From: Hyphomicrobiales bacterium | Lineage (GTDB): Bacteria > Pseudomonadota > Alphaproteobacteria > Rhizobiales > Rhizobiaceae | NCBI GenBank assembly: GCA_900472175.1 | Contig: UCHD01000002.1 | Location: 212,235-276,234 of the forward strand | Direction: 5' to 3' | Length of the DNA: 64,000 nucleotides | Shown: positions 1 through 8,562 of the stretch, piece by piece | Position numbering within the stretch: the stretch's first letter is position 1 | Layout of the letters: every line of letters starts with the position of its first letter | Program-made: the position numbers and the translations under genes | Notes under the pieces: generated by a model | Told to the model about the DNA's origin: nothing | What the model saw: only the letters and a program-made list of their open reading frames with translations | The model's database searches: none

Positions 1-565
1 TCCAGCCGCCGTTTTCACGCCGGGCGCTGATGCAGGCGGTGCGCGTCAGGATTTCGGCACCCTTTTCGGCAGCCCCGACGGCGTTGAGAACGACAAGGCG
101 GGCATCATCCACCCAGCAGTCGGAATACTCGAAGCCTTTGGTGTATTTGTCCATGATCGGCGCGCCCTCTGGATCACGGCGCAGGTCGAGCGAACGGGTC
201 CCCGGCAATTTCTTGCGGCCGCCGAGATGGTCGTAGAGGAACAGCCCGAGCCGAACGAGCCAGGCAGGACGATCGTCCGGGCTGTGCGGCAGGACAAAGC
301 GCATCGGCCAGATGATGTGGCTGGCCGAATTCAGCAGAACCTCCCGTTCGATCAGGGCCTCCCGCACCAGGCGGAACTCGTAATATTCCAGATAGCGCAG
401 GCCGCCGTGGACAAGCTTGCCCGACCGGGAGGATGTTCCCTGCGCGAGGTCGTCTTTCTCGCACAGGATAACGGAGAGACCCCGGCCCGCCGCATCGCGC
501 GCGATACCCGCGCCGTTGATGCCGCCCCCGATAATGAACAGGTCGATCATCCGGGAATCATTCAT
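1..565 (-). CDS. eryB: FAD-dependent GlpD-like polyol-phosphate dehydrogenase, C-terminus outside window
   Basis: Reading from the ATG at 565 gives 188 residues with no stop before the window edge, so the gene is partial. The N-terminus has the Rossmann FAD motif GGGINGAG (about residues 13-20) and the GlpD signature SGKLVHGGLRYLE, so it belongs to the glycerol-3-phosphate dehydrogenase family. An AGGAG ribosome site lies 7 bases before the start. It follows the eryA-like kinase by 73 bases on the same strand. In erythritol loci this position and family correspond to EryB, which oxidises L-erythritol 4-phosphate after the kinase step. A glycerol GlpD cannot be excluded from the N-terminal third alone; the assignment rests on context. 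Confidence 0.8.
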   Translation of the reverse strand, partial: MNDSRMIDLFIIGGGINGAGIARDAAGRGLSVILCEKDDLAQGTSSRSGKLVHGGLRYLEYYEFRLVREALIEREVLLNSASHIIWPMRFVLPHSPDDRPAWLVRLGLFLYDHLGGRKKLPGTRSLDLRRDPEGAPIMDKYTKGFEYSDCWVDDARLVVLNAVGAAEKGAEILTRTACISARRENGGW

Positions 566-638
566 GTTGTTCTCCTTTGGCAAGGCCAATCGATAGATGC
601 GCTGTGCCGGTCTTCGTTCTGGCCGCGCCGTAATGCCG

Positions 639-2207
639 TCATTTCGCTACGTGTCCCGCACGCGCCATTTCGTCCCACACCGGCTCAAGGGCGCGGCGGG
701 CGTTGAGATAGGGCGGGAACATCCGGGAATAGGTTTCGACCAGTGTGCCATCGGGCGCTTCGGCTGGGCCGAGCAGCGGCGTCACCCATTCGGCGATGCA
801 GGCGTTCATGTCCGCGTATATACCGGTGGCGACGGCAGCGATCATGGCGGCGCCGGCAGCGCCTGCCTCTTCACGCGAGGAGATACGGGTCGGCGATCCG
901 ACCGCAGCCGCGATCACCGAGCGCAATGACGGTGAGCGCGCGGCGCCACCGGTTATCCGCAGTTCGTCAGGCATTCCGCCCATCGCCGCATAACAATCGC
1001 GCGTGCCCATCCCCAGCCCTTCGATGACGGCCCGCAACAGATCGGGAAAGCGATGTCCGCTGCTGAGGCCGATAAATCCTGCGCGCGCATCCGGATTGAC
1101 GAACGGTCCGCGCTCTCCGGCCTCCGAAATATAGGGGTGGTAAAGGATCGCACCCGGCTGGCTTGCCGCAAGCCATCCTTCGATCCGCCCGACCAGTTCG
1201 GCATGGGAAACCGGATGCCCCAGTTCGCTCATCAGGTCGCCGGCCATTCGCAGCGCCCAGTCGATATTGAGTGTCGCTGCCATGTTCGATTGCGCCGGCG
1301 CCACAATGCCGGGTATCGGCAGGACGACCATATAGCCCGTCCCTTCAGCATTCAGAATGACATCGTCAACCGCCATTGCCCGCATGTGCATGCCGGTGGA
1401 GCCGATCGTCGAACAGGCAGACGCCCTGCCCTCCGTAAAGATACCGGCCCCCAGCGCCGTGCAGGCGAAATCGACATAGCCGAGGCTAACCGGCGTACCT
1501 TCCAGAAGCCCGGTCTCTCTTGCCGCAGCCGGGGAGAGCGGATGACTGATCTGTGTCCCGTCGATGATTTCGGGCAGTAGATGACGTTTTTCTGTCAAGC
1601 CTAGCGCAGCGATGACCGTGTCGTCATACTGCCGCGTGCGAAAATCCCCGAATGTGAAGCTCGCCTCCGACGGATCGGTGGCGCGGACGCCCGTCAGGTT
1701 CAGGTAGAGCCAATCCTTGCAGTGAAGGGCAATGTCCGCGCGTCCGAGCAGTTCCGGGTTTTCTGATGCCATATGGGCGAGCTGGGCGCCTTGCTGACAG
1801 GTGGAAAGTCCGGTGCCAGTTCTTTCGAAACGGGTGCGGTCACCTGGTGCGGCGCTCAGTTTGCGGACGGTCAGTGCTGCGCGTGCGTCAAGCCAAAGCC
1901 AGGCGTCGCCTGCCGGTTTGTCATCCTTGCCCACCAGCCAGGTGCCGTCACCCTGCCCTGTCACGCCAAGTGCGGCCGTGCGTTGCGCGAGACGCTCGAC
2001 CTTGGTAGCGAGATCGCGGATAGTCCGGGCGCAATCAGCCCACGTGTTTTCCAGCGATTGGAAGGCGGCACCGTCCTCACCCGTCATATAGGTATTGGTC
2101 ACGGAAGCCGCAGCAATCTGGCGGCCGGTCAGGTCAAAGGCGATCGCCTTGATCACCGAAGTCCCGGCGTCGATGCCAATCAGGATATCTTTGCCAGCAT
2201 GCGGCAT
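639..2207 (-). CDS. eryA: Erythritol kinase-type FGGY carbohydrate kinase
   Basis: FGGY-family kinase of 522 residues, normal length. The N-terminal phosphate loop IGIDAGTSVIKA is near residues 10-21, and the C-terminal half has LRITGGAARSPSLR and an EEAGAAGAAM nucleotide-site segment. Stretches such as CKDWLYLNLTGVRATDPSEASFTFG closely resemble what I recall of Brucella EryA, which phosphorylates erythritol to L-erythritol 4-phosphate in the cytoplasm. I chose the ATG at 2207, which has GAGGAGG upstream; an in-frame TTG lies 3 bases earlier. It lies 18 bases after the eryD-like gene and before the dehydrogenase, so one operon. Specificity is inferred from similarity and context; a related polyol is possible. 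Confidence 0.85.
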   Translation of the reverse strand: MPHAGKDILIGIDAGTSVIKAIAFDLTGRQIAAASVTNTYMTGEDGAAFQSLENTWADCARTIRDLATKVERLAQRTAALGVTGQGDGTWLVGKDDKPAGDAWLWLDARAALTVRKLSAAPGDRTRFERTGTGLSTCQQGAQLAHMASENPELLGRADIALHCKDWLYLNLTGVRATDPSEASFTFGDFRTRQYDDTVIAALGLTEKRHLLPEIIDGTQISHPLSPAAARETGLLEGTPVSLGYVDFACTALGAGIFTEGRASACSTIGSTGMHMRAMAVDDVILNAEGTGYMVVLPIPGIVAPAQSNMAATLNIDWALRMAGDLMSELGHPVSHAELVGRIEGWLAASQPGAILYHPYISEAGERGPFVNPDARAGFIGLSSGHRFPDLLRAVIEGLGMGTRDCYAAMGGMPDELRITGGAARSPSLRSVIAAAVGSPTRISSREEAGAAGAAMIAAVATGIYADMNACIAEWVTPLLGPAEAPDGTLVETYSRMFPPYLNARRALEPVWDEMARAGHVAK

Positions 2208-2225
2208 CAAACAGCCTCCTCTTCG

Positions 2226-3194
2226 TTACGGCTGCTGAGGCGCAGCGCTAATAAGCGCTGACGCAGTCTGCTCGTCTATGATCAGGCCACTGAGACAGCC
2301 GCTGAGCAAAGCCGAGCGGATTGCCGCAACTTTTCCCGGGCCGCCGGCAATCGCCACGATCCGGCGCGCCTTCATGCTGTCCAGGCTGGGCGACAGGGTC
2401 CGTTCACCCAGCGTGGTCTCGACCGGCTTGCCTTGCGCATCGAAGAAATGACCAAGCATTTCGCCGACGCCGCCCTGATCGCGCACATCCTGCATTTCCG
2501 GCACCTCGATCATCTGCGAGACGACGAGCTGCGAATCGAGTTCCGCGGTACCGATGCCGACCAGCATCAGATCCGCCTGGGCAGCCAGGTCAAAGACGTG
2601 ACGCACGCCGCGCTGGGAAAGGAGCACTTCCCGGTCCTCGACCGAGTTGGCAAAGAATGGCACCGGCATGACATAGGATACTGCGCCGGTCTTTTCAGCC
2701 AAACGGTGCATGACGTCATGCGGGTTGGCCGCATAGTTGCGCGTCAGCCCACCAAGCAGAGACACGAAGCGCACATCGCCAGCGTCCACATGTGGCATGG
2801 CGGCAATGGCGGCGGCCAGGGTGCGGCCGTTGCCGATGCCGATTACCTGGCCTTGCAGGTTCTTGATTTCCCGTTGCAGGAATTCCGCACCGGCAACGCC
2901 GAGTGCGCGCAGGAGCAGGCTCTTGTCGTAGAGATCAGGCAGGACCTCGCAATAATCCAGTCCGAACAGGCCGGCGAGTTTGGTTTCGATGGCGACGCAT
3001 TCGGTCACGTCGCCATGGATGGAAAATTTCACCACCCCATTCTGGTTTGCCCACATGATCAGCCGGTGCGCCTTGACGTTCGGTATGCCAAGCCGCGCGG
3101 CAACCTCCGCCTGCGTCAGGCCGCCGACGTAATGGAGCCATGCCGCCCGGACGGCCAGGCTGTCGTCGCGCTCACGATTTGTAACCATTCGCAT
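2226..3194 (-). CDS. eryD: SorC-family transcriptional regulator, EryD type
   Basis: This 322-residue protein has an N-terminal helix-turn-helix (about residues 12-50, with GGLTQAEVAARLGIPNVKAHRLI) and a C-terminal sugar-binding domain (from about residue 60) containing the SorC hallmark GIGNGRTLAAAIAAMP. SorC proteins sense phosphorylated sugars or polyols. EryD of Brucella belongs to this family and represses the erythritol operon. Here it is the first gene of the kinase/dehydrogenase operon and diverges from the ABC importer, so autoregulation and control of both sides are expected. GGAGGAG precedes the ATG at 3194. A near-palindrome at 3226-3239, just downstream of a good promoter, is its likely operator. 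Confidence 0.85.
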   Translation of the reverse strand: MRMVTNRERDDSLAVRAAWLHYVGGLTQAEVAARLGIPNVKAHRLIMWANQNGVVKFSIHGDVTECVAIETKLAGLFGLDYCEVLPDLYDKSLLLRALGVAGAEFLQREIKNLQGQVIGIGNGRTLAAAIAAMPHVDAGDVRFVSLLGGLTRNYAANPHDVMHRLAEKTGAVSYVMPVPFFANSVEDREVLLSQRGVRHVFDLAAQADLMLVGIGTAELDSQLVVSQMIEVPEMQDVRDQGGVGEMLGHFFDAQGKPVETTLGERTLSPSLDSMKARRIVAIAGGPGKVAAIRSALLSGCLSGLIIDEQTASALISAAPQQP

Positions 3195-3225
3195 CCCCTC
3201 TCCTCCCGTTCGGCGTGTTGCAAAA

Positions 3226-3239
3226 TGTAATTAATTTCA
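3226..3239. promoter_or_regulatory. Candidate EryD operator
   Basis: TGTAATTAATTTCA is a 14-bp dyad with a single mismatched pair. It sits 11 bases past the -10 box of the eryD promoter, over the initially transcribed region, where a bound repressor would block initiation. Assignment to EryD is inference from position. Confidence 0.55.
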
Positions 3240-3250
3240 CCTATTGCATT

Positions 3251-3279
3251 TTTTTACACAAAGCGTAATCTTAAGTCAA
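3251..3279 (-). promoter_or_regulatory. Sigma-70-type promoter of the eryD-eryA-eryB operon
   Basis: On the minus strand a -35 box TTGACT (3279-3274) is followed by exactly 17 bases and a -10 box TAAAAA (3256-3251). The eryD start codon is 56 bases downstream of the -10 box. No competing candidate was seen nearby. Confidence 0.6.
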
Positions 3280-3885
3280 CAAGATCACACTATGCCCTTT
3301 GATTTTCACACTCTGAATTTTGAAGGGGGCGATGAAAACAAAGGCCGTTCTGGTCTGTCTGTTTTGGCCGGAATCTGGTGCGGGCGGCGGCGAAATTGCC
3401 AAGTTTCAATGCTTGCCGGGTGTGTTGCACCTGAATGGAAAGAGGCAATTTCTGATCGGTGATCCGAAAATGTATCACTGTTTAGATTTATCTTAACGTC
3501 ATATATGTTGACAGGAATAAAAACGTACCACATTGTCAGGGGAACTTATAATCCCTTGATACCATGCGATGCCGGAGCATCGGCAGAATCGGGAAGTAAG
3601 CTGTGCGGTTGGGAGAGATTGCTGCGCGGACAAACGGTGGAGGAGCAGGTTATGCAGACGATCGCAGTTCGATTTCATGCTGCCCAGGCACGCCCGCCCG
3701 CCGGTGCGTCCAGCGGCGGCTTCATCGGTGCTCTGCCGCAGCCGGCAATACGACGGGACCGCCGCCGCCTTCCCCTGAAACCCATGACGGACACGATCCC
3801 CTGAATTGCCGGCTCTCTTGCCAGCGCATGCTGCAACAAGCGGAACGCCAGCCTTAGTCCAACTCCAAGTACAGGTCGCCACGAT
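3280..3885 (+). promoter_or_regulatory. Long upstream region of the polyol ABC importer operon
   Basis: About 600 bases without a supportable gene. It contains TTGACA at 3508-3513 with only a weak CATTGT 17 bases on (3531-3536), and an isolated perfect TATAAT at 3547-3552 without a good -35 box. TTGACAGG at 3508 and TTGTCAGG at 3533 form a near-direct repeat 25 bases apart, possibly an activator site. The remaining 330 bases up to the DUF2291 gene hold no clear signal, so a long leader is possible. Confidence 0.35.
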
Positions 3886-4542
3886 ATGAGTTCACAGTCC
3901 TACGCCGCAAAGAAGGGGCGCAAGCAATCCAATATGGGCCGGTTCCTGGTCTCTGCCGCCGTTCTGATCGTCGTGGGCGCCATGGCGCTCGATACCAAGA
4001 TTGTCAGAATTGGCTCGAGCGATGACGTCAGGACTGGTGCGTTTTCCGCCGCCGATTACGGTGCGGCGGAATTCCCCAAGGTCAAGGCTGGCGTTGAGGA
4101 ACGGGCGGTTGATGCTGCGACGCTGGCAGCCGCGATCGCGCAGGACCGGCCCGCTGCCGAAAAGACGTATGGCGTATCCGCGGGAACCGGCGCCGTCATG
4201 TCCGTCAAGCTGACGGGTGTGTTCGGCGAGGCGAAATCCGGTATCTACGACGTCAAGGTGGAGGGCGTGCCCGACACGGTGCGCGTGCGCGTCCAGACCG
4301 GGCCTGCCATCAACGGGACCGAGCTGCGCGATGCCACGGGCACAATCGCGTTTGGCCAGTTTACCAACCAGATCCAGTACCAGGATGCGGGCTCGGCTCT
4401 GAACAACCAGCTGAAGACGGATGTTCTTGCCAAGATCGACACAAGCCAACTGACCGGCAAGACGGTATCGCTGATTGGCGCGTTCAAGCTGATCAACCCG
4501 AAAAACTGGCTGATCACCCCCGTAAGTCTGGACGTGCAATGA
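3886..4542 (+). CDS. DUF2291 family protein of a sugar ABC importer operon
   Basis: A 218-residue protein with one N-terminal membrane anchor or signal segment (about residues 17-36, GRFLVSAAVLIVVGAMAL) and a long periplasmic domain ending in GAFKLINPKNWLITPVSLDVQ. This is typical of DUF2291, a family found almost only beside ribose/polyol-type ABC importers. Its molecular role is unknown; an envelope accessory to uptake is likely. It is the first gene of the importer operon, and its stop overlaps the ATPase start by 4 bases (ATGA). No strong ribosome site precedes the ATG at 3886, and a later ATG at 3934 is possible, though it would start right at the membrane segment. Confidence 0.75.
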   Translation: MSSQSYAAKKGRKQSNMGRFLVSAAVLIVVGAMALDTKIVRIGSSDDVRTGAFSAADYGAAEFPKVKAGVEERAVDAATLAAAIAQDRPAAEKTYGVSAGTGAVMSVKLTGVFGEAKSGIYDVKVEGVPDTVRVRVQTGPAINGTELRDATGTIAFGQFTNQIQYQDAGSALNNQLKTDVLAKIDTSQLTGKTVSLIGAFKLINPKNWLITPVSLDVQ

Positions 4543-6080
4543 AGCCCTTACCCGCAACACCTCCTACGTCCGGCGACGCCGTCATGTCGGCACGCAACAT
4601 TGCCAAGTCCTATGGCAGTGTCCACGCCCTCAAGGGCGTCAATTTCGATATTCATCGCGGCAAGGTCACCACCCTGTTCGGAGAAAACGGTGCGGGCAAG
4701 TCGACACTGATGAAAATCCTGTCGGGCGTGGTGACGCCAACATCGGGCGACATCATCCTCGATGGCGAAGTCGTGCATTTCTCGTCAGCGTCCGACGCCC
4801 GTGATTGCGGCATTTCGATCATCCATCAGGAGTTGAGTCTCGCGCCCAATCTGAGCGTTCGCGACAATATTTTCATGGGCCGGGAGATTCGCACGGCCAC
4901 CGGTGTCGATTTTGCCGAGGAAGCGCGGCAGGCAAAAGCGTTGATGGCTGACCTCGAGGAAGACATCGATCCGATGACCCTTGTCGAGGATCTGCGGCTT
5001 GGCCAGCAGCAGATCGTCGAGATCGCACGCGCCCTGTCGGTCGATTCCCGCATCCTGATCATGGACGAGCCGACGTCGGCACTGAGCGCGACGGAAGTCG
5101 AGGTGCTGTTCAAGGTCATCCGGGACCTGACGAGCCGTGGCGTTTCGATCGTCTATATATCCCATCACCTGGAAGAGGCGCTGCAGATCACCGATTACGC
5201 TGTCGTGTTGCGCGATGGCGCGATGACGGCCAATGCAGAAGCAAAGGACATCGACCTTGAGTGGATCGTCCGCAACATGGTCGGCGAGAATTTCGATCTC
5301 GGCTCCCCGCCGACAGGCTATGCGTTCGGCGAAACCGCCCTGTCGATCGAGGATGTCAGCGTCACCGATGCTTCCGGATCGGGTTATTCGGTCGTCGATC
5401 ATCTGTCGCTCGACGTCAAGGCCGGCGAGATCGTCTGCATCTATGGATTGATGGGAGCCGGCCGTACCGAGCTACTGGAAGCGGTTGCCGGGCGGATGCC
5501 GTTGAGCGGCGGCCGGGTGATCGTCGAGGGCGACGATATCGCAGGGCTCAGCATCTCGCAGCGTATCGACAGGGGGCTTGTGCTCGTCCCGGAGGATCGC
5601 CAGCGGGACGGCCTGGTTCAGACCATGTCGGTTGGCCAGAACCTGTCGCTTGCCAGCATAGCGGCCTTTACCCGGCGCATGCTGATGTCGCGGTCCGGCG
5701 AGCAGGCCGTGGTCGATGAAGCGATCGGCAAGGTTCACATCAAGACCGATGGTGGCCGGGCCGCGATCGGCTCCTTGTCGGGTGGAAACCAGCAGAAAGT
5801 GGTTATCGGCAAGATGTTGGCGACCAATCCGCGCGTCATCCTTCTCGACGAACCCAGCCGCGGCATCGATATCGGCGCAAAGGCCGAGGTGTTCCGGCTG
5901 CTTTCCGAACGGGCGGCCAAGGGCCTTGCCGTTGTTTTCTCCACGTCCGAAGTCGCGGAATGCCTCAGCATTGCACACCGGATCGTGGTGATGCGGCGCG
6001 GCAGGATTTCAGCGCAGTTCGGCGCCGATGTTTCAAAAGAAGAGATCATGGCCGCCTCCGGCGAAGCCGTGCATGTCTGA
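4539..6080 (+). CDS. eryE: Sugar/polyol ABC importer ATP-binding protein (double nucleotide-binding domain)
   Basis: This 513-residue protein has two tandem ABC domains, as in RbsA/MglA-type proteins. The first has Walker A GENGAGKS (residues 48-55), signature LGQQQIVEIARAL and Walker B ILIMDEPTSAL. The second has the degenerate GLMGAGRTE loop and SGGNQQKVVIGK signature with VILLDEPSRGID. It powers import by the permease that follows. Gene order and the divergent eryD/eryA genes match rhizobial erythritol importers, so EryE is the best name, though the true ligand may be another polyol. It overlaps the DUF2291 gene by 4 bases. Confidence 0.85.
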   Translation: MKPLPATPPTSGDAVMSARNIAKSYGSVHALKGVNFDIHRGKVTTLFGENGAGKSTLMKILSGVVTPTSGDIILDGEVVHFSSASDARDCGISIIHQELSLAPNLSVRDNIFMGREIRTATGVDFAEEARQAKALMADLEEDIDPMTLVEDLRLGQQQIVEIARALSVDSRILIMDEPTSALSATEVEVLFKVIRDLTSRGVSIVYISHHLEEALQITDYAVVLRDGAMTANAEAKDIDLEWIVRNMVGENFDLGSPPTGYAFGETALSIEDVSVTDASGSGYSVVDHLSLDVKAGEIVCIYGLMGAGRTELLEAVAGRMPLSGGRVIVEGDDIAGLSISQRIDRGLVLVPEDRQRDGLVQTMSVGQNLSLASIAAFTRRMLMSRSGEQAVVDEAIGKVHIKTDGGRAAIGSLSGGNQQKVVIGKMLATNPRVILLDEPSRGIDIGAKAEVFRLLSERAAKGLAVVFSTSEVAECLSIAHRIVVMRRGRISAQFGADVSKEEIMAASGEAVHV

Positions 6081-6106
6081 TTACCGAGTTTAATGGAGCC
6101 CTGACT

Positions 6107-7237
6107 ATGGCCAGTTCAGTCACTACCCCACCGCGTTCAGGTCTTTTCCCCGATGGCTTTGAGCTGGGCAGGTTGCTGCTTGAAGGGCGGGCATTCTTCG
6201 CGCTGATCGCCATCATCGTCGTCTTCTCGTTCCTGTCGCCCTATTATTTCTCGGTCAGCAATTTCCTGATCATGTCGTCGCATGTGGCGATCTACGGGAT
6301 CCTTGCGATCGGCATGCTGCTCGTCATCCTCAACGGCGGCATCGACCTGTCGGTCGGCTCCACGCTTGGTCTTGCGGGCGTCGTCGCCGGGTTCCTGATG
6401 CAGGGCGTGACGCTTAACGTGCTTGGTGTCGTGCTCTACCCGCCGATCTGGGTCGTCGTCCTGCTCGTCTGCGCCCTTGGCGCCTTCGTTGGCCTGATCA
6501 ACGGCATTCTCATCGCCCGCTTCAAAGTGCCAGCCTTCGTTGCGACACTCGGCGTAATGTATGTGGCGCGCGGCTTTGCGCTCCTGATGACCAATGGCCT
6601 CACCTATAACAATCTCGGCGGCAAGGCTGAATTGGGCAATGCCGGCTTTGACTGGCTTGGTTTCAATCGTCTCGCCGGCATTCCGATTGGCGTTATCGTT
6701 CTCGTCGTCCTGGCGCTGATCGGCAGCCTTGTGCTCAACCGTTCGGCTTTCGGCCGCTGGCTCTATTCGACGGGCGGCAACGAGCGCGCGGCAGAACTCA
6801 GCGGCGTTCCGGTCAAAAAGGTTCAGGTGACGGTCTATATGCTGTCCGGGATCTGCGCTGCCATTGCCGGCCTGATCCTGTCCTCCCAGTTGACCTCCGC
6901 TGGCCCGACAGCTGGCACCTCCTACGAACTGACGGCTATCGCCGCAGTGGTTATCGGCGGTGCGGCGCTCACAGGTGGCCGCGGTAACATTCGCGGAACC
7001 CTGCTTGGCGCCTTTGTCATCGGTTTTCTGTCCGATGGTTTGGTGATCATCGGCATTTCCTCCTACTGGCAGACAGTCTTCACCGGCGCGGTCATCGTGC
7101 TCGCGGTGCTGCTCAATGCCGTCCAGTATCGCCGCCGCGTCAAGAAGACGACCGAGACCGGTGGCCCCTCCGCTTCTCTGCAATCCAACGGTAACGGCCA
7201 GACGGCCAGCGCCACTCACGGGAAGATCGCCAGCTGA
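6107..7237 (+). CDS. eryF: Sugar/polyol ABC importer permease, RbsC family
   Basis: A 376-residue RbsC-type permease with about eight to ten hydrophobic segments and the family motif LNGGIDLSVGSTLGLAGVV near residues 78-96. The C-terminal loop carries VVIGGAALTGGRGNIRGTLLGA, the conserved contact region for the ATPase. The frame is open far upstream, but that extension overlaps the ATPase gene and lacks family similarity. The ATG at 6107 has a GGAG 9 bases upstream and gives the normal length. It forms the membrane channel of the importer. The tail from about residue 345 is polar and low in complexity. Confidence 0.9.
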   Translation: MASSVTTPPRSGLFPDGFELGRLLLEGRAFFALIAIIVVFSFLSPYYFSVSNFLIMSSHVAIYGILAIGMLLVILNGGIDLSVGSTLGLAGVVAGFLMQGVTLNVLGVVLYPPIWVVVLLVCALGAFVGLINGILIARFKVPAFVATLGVMYVARGFALLMTNGLTYNNLGGKAELGNAGFDWLGFNRLAGIPIGVIVLVVLALIGSLVLNRSAFGRWLYSTGGNERAAELSGVPVKKVQVTVYMLSGICAAIAGLILSSQLTSAGPTAGTSYELTAIAAVVIGGAALTGGRGNIRGTLLGAFVIGFLSDGLVIIGISSYWQTVFTGAVIVLAVLLNAVQYRRRVKKTTETGGPSASLQSNGNGQTASATHGKIAS

Positions 7238-7272
7238 CTGGCATACGACCAACCATCAAGGGAGAGAGTAAA

Positions 7273-8232
7273 ATGTTGAAACTGACAAAGAGAATGCTGC
7301 TGGCCAGCCTCATTCTGGCGGCGCCGGTCATGACGCTGTCGGCAACAGCCGCATCGGCCGAAGGCCTGATTTCGATCATCGTCAACGATCCGTCGAACCC
7401 CTACTGGTTCACGGAGGGCGAAGTCGCTGCCGCGAAAGCCAAGGAACTGGGCTATACGGCCACAGTTGGTGCCTCCAAAGGCGACACCAACACCGAGAGC
7501 AACCTGATCGATACCGCGATCACCAACAAATCTGTGGCGATCATTCTCGATCCGGCCAACGCTGACGGCTCCATCGGAGCGGTGAAGAAGGCCGTTGCTG
7601 CCAACATCCCTGTGTTCCTCGTCAATGCCGAGATCAACCAGGAGGGCCTCGCCAAGGCGCAGCTCGTTTCCAACAATGCGCAGGGGGCTGCGCTCGGTGC
7701 CCAGCAGTGGGTCGAGAGCATCGGCGAAAAGGGAAAATACGTCGAACTTTTCGGCGCGCCATCGGATAACAATGCAGCAACCCGCTCGAATGGTTACGAG
7801 ACCGTTCTCAGCCAGTACCCGGACCTGGAAAAGGTTGGGTCGCAGGTCGCCAACTGGGACCGCACCCAGGGCCATAACAAGATGCAGAGCTTGCTGCAGG
7901 CCAATCCCGACATTATCGGCCTGATCAGCGGCAATGACGAAATGGCACTCGGCGCGATCGCCGCGCTGAAGGAAGCCGGCAAGCTTGCCAACATCAAGGT
8001 CGGTGGCTTCGATGGCTCCCCGGACGCCGTAGCCGCCATCAAGGCTGGCGAGCTGGAATATACCGTGCTTCAGCCGGTTGCCGTCTTCTCGGCAGAAGCC
8101 GTCAAGCAGGCCGATTCCTTCATCAAGACGGGCAAGACCGGCGCTGCAACCGAAAAGCAACTGTTCGATTGCCTGCTGATCACCAAGGAGAATGTCGACA
8201 AGTACACGGCTCCGTTCACGCTCTCCGAGTAA
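7273..8232 (+). CDS. eryG: Periplasmic sugar/polyol-binding protein, RbsB type
   Basis: This 319-residue protein starts with a clear signal peptide (about residues 1-29, ending ATAASA before EG). The mature part is a type I periplasmic binding protein: IIVNDPSNPYWFTEG, EINQEGLAKAQLVSNNAQGA, and GLISGNDEMALGAIAALKEAGK, the usual pentose/polyol-binder signatures. It captures the ligand for the ATPase/permease pair upstream. GGGAGAGAG gives a strong ribosome site, fitting the high expression such proteins need. It is the last gene of the operon and is followed at once by a stem-loop. Erythritol as the ligand is inferred from the neighbouring ery genes. Confidence 0.87.
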   Translation: MLKLTKRMLLASLILAAPVMTLSATAASAEGLISIIVNDPSNPYWFTEGEVAAAKAKELGYTATVGASKGDTNTESNLIDTAITNKSVAIILDPANADGSIGAVKKAVAANIPVFLVNAEINQEGLAKAQLVSNNAQGAALGAQQWVESIGEKGKYVELFGAPSDNNAATRSNGYETVLSQYPDLEKVGSQVANWDRTQGHNKMQSLLQANPDIIGLISGNDEMALGAIAALKEAGKLANIKVGGFDGSPDAVAAIKAGELEYTVLQPVAVFSAEAVKQADSFIKTGKTGAATEKQLFDCLLITKENVDKYTAPFTLSE

Positions 8233-8240
8233 CAAGACCC

Positions 8241-8262
8241 GAGGGCGCCTCGGGGCGCCCTC
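8241..8262 (+). terminator. Stem-loop after the importer operon
   Basis: GAGGGCGCC and GGCGCCCTC form a perfect 9-bp stem around a 4-base loop, 9 bases after the binding-protein stop. No T-tract follows, so it may terminate weakly or protect the 3' end of the abundant binding-protein message. Confidence 0.6.
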
Positions 8263-8460
8263 AACTCTATCTGCTGTCGATGCTTCATCGGCCACGGCTC
8301 CCGGCAAAGCCCGGTGGAGCCTTTTGCGGACACTTCCGGTAGTTTGTGCGAGACGACGTCTTTCTTGCCTTTCCGGGTATGTCTCTCTCCAGACATGGTT
8401 TCGGCGCGTTTGCGACCGAACGTTCCGTGCCCAAAAATCCCGCTACGAAAATAACAATAC

Positions 8461-8489
8461 TTGACGTTAATTTCACAGTGAAATACGAT
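8461..8489 (+). promoter_or_regulatory. Promoter of the second kinase operon
   Basis: TTGACG (8461-8466), a 17-base spacer and TACGAT (8484-8489) form a good sigma-70-type promoter 74 bases before the kinase start. The spacer contains a perfect dyad, so the promoter is almost certainly regulated. Confidence 0.6.
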
Positions 8490-8514
8490 AAAATCACATT
8501 ATGGTATCGTATTT
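8470..8514. promoter_or_regulatory. Nested operators at the second kinase promoter
   Basis: Two dyads overlap the promoter. ATTTCACAGTGAAAT (8470-8484) is a perfect 15-bp palindrome about one central base, lying in the spacer. AAATACGATA (8481-8490) and TATCGTATTT (8505-8514) form a perfect 10-bp inverted repeat with a 14-base gap, covering the -10 box and the likely start site. The DeoR-type regulator encoded in the operon is the natural candidate to bind one or both. Confidence 0.6.
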
Positions 8515-8562
8515 CCGCACGGATAGCGGTATCCGGATGCCCGATCAGTGACGAGGAACATC

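Noticed and set aside
5960..6106. N-terminal extension of the importer permease
   Set aside because: It overlaps the ATPase gene, is Arg-rich and has no ribosome site; the ATG at 6107 has one and fits family length.
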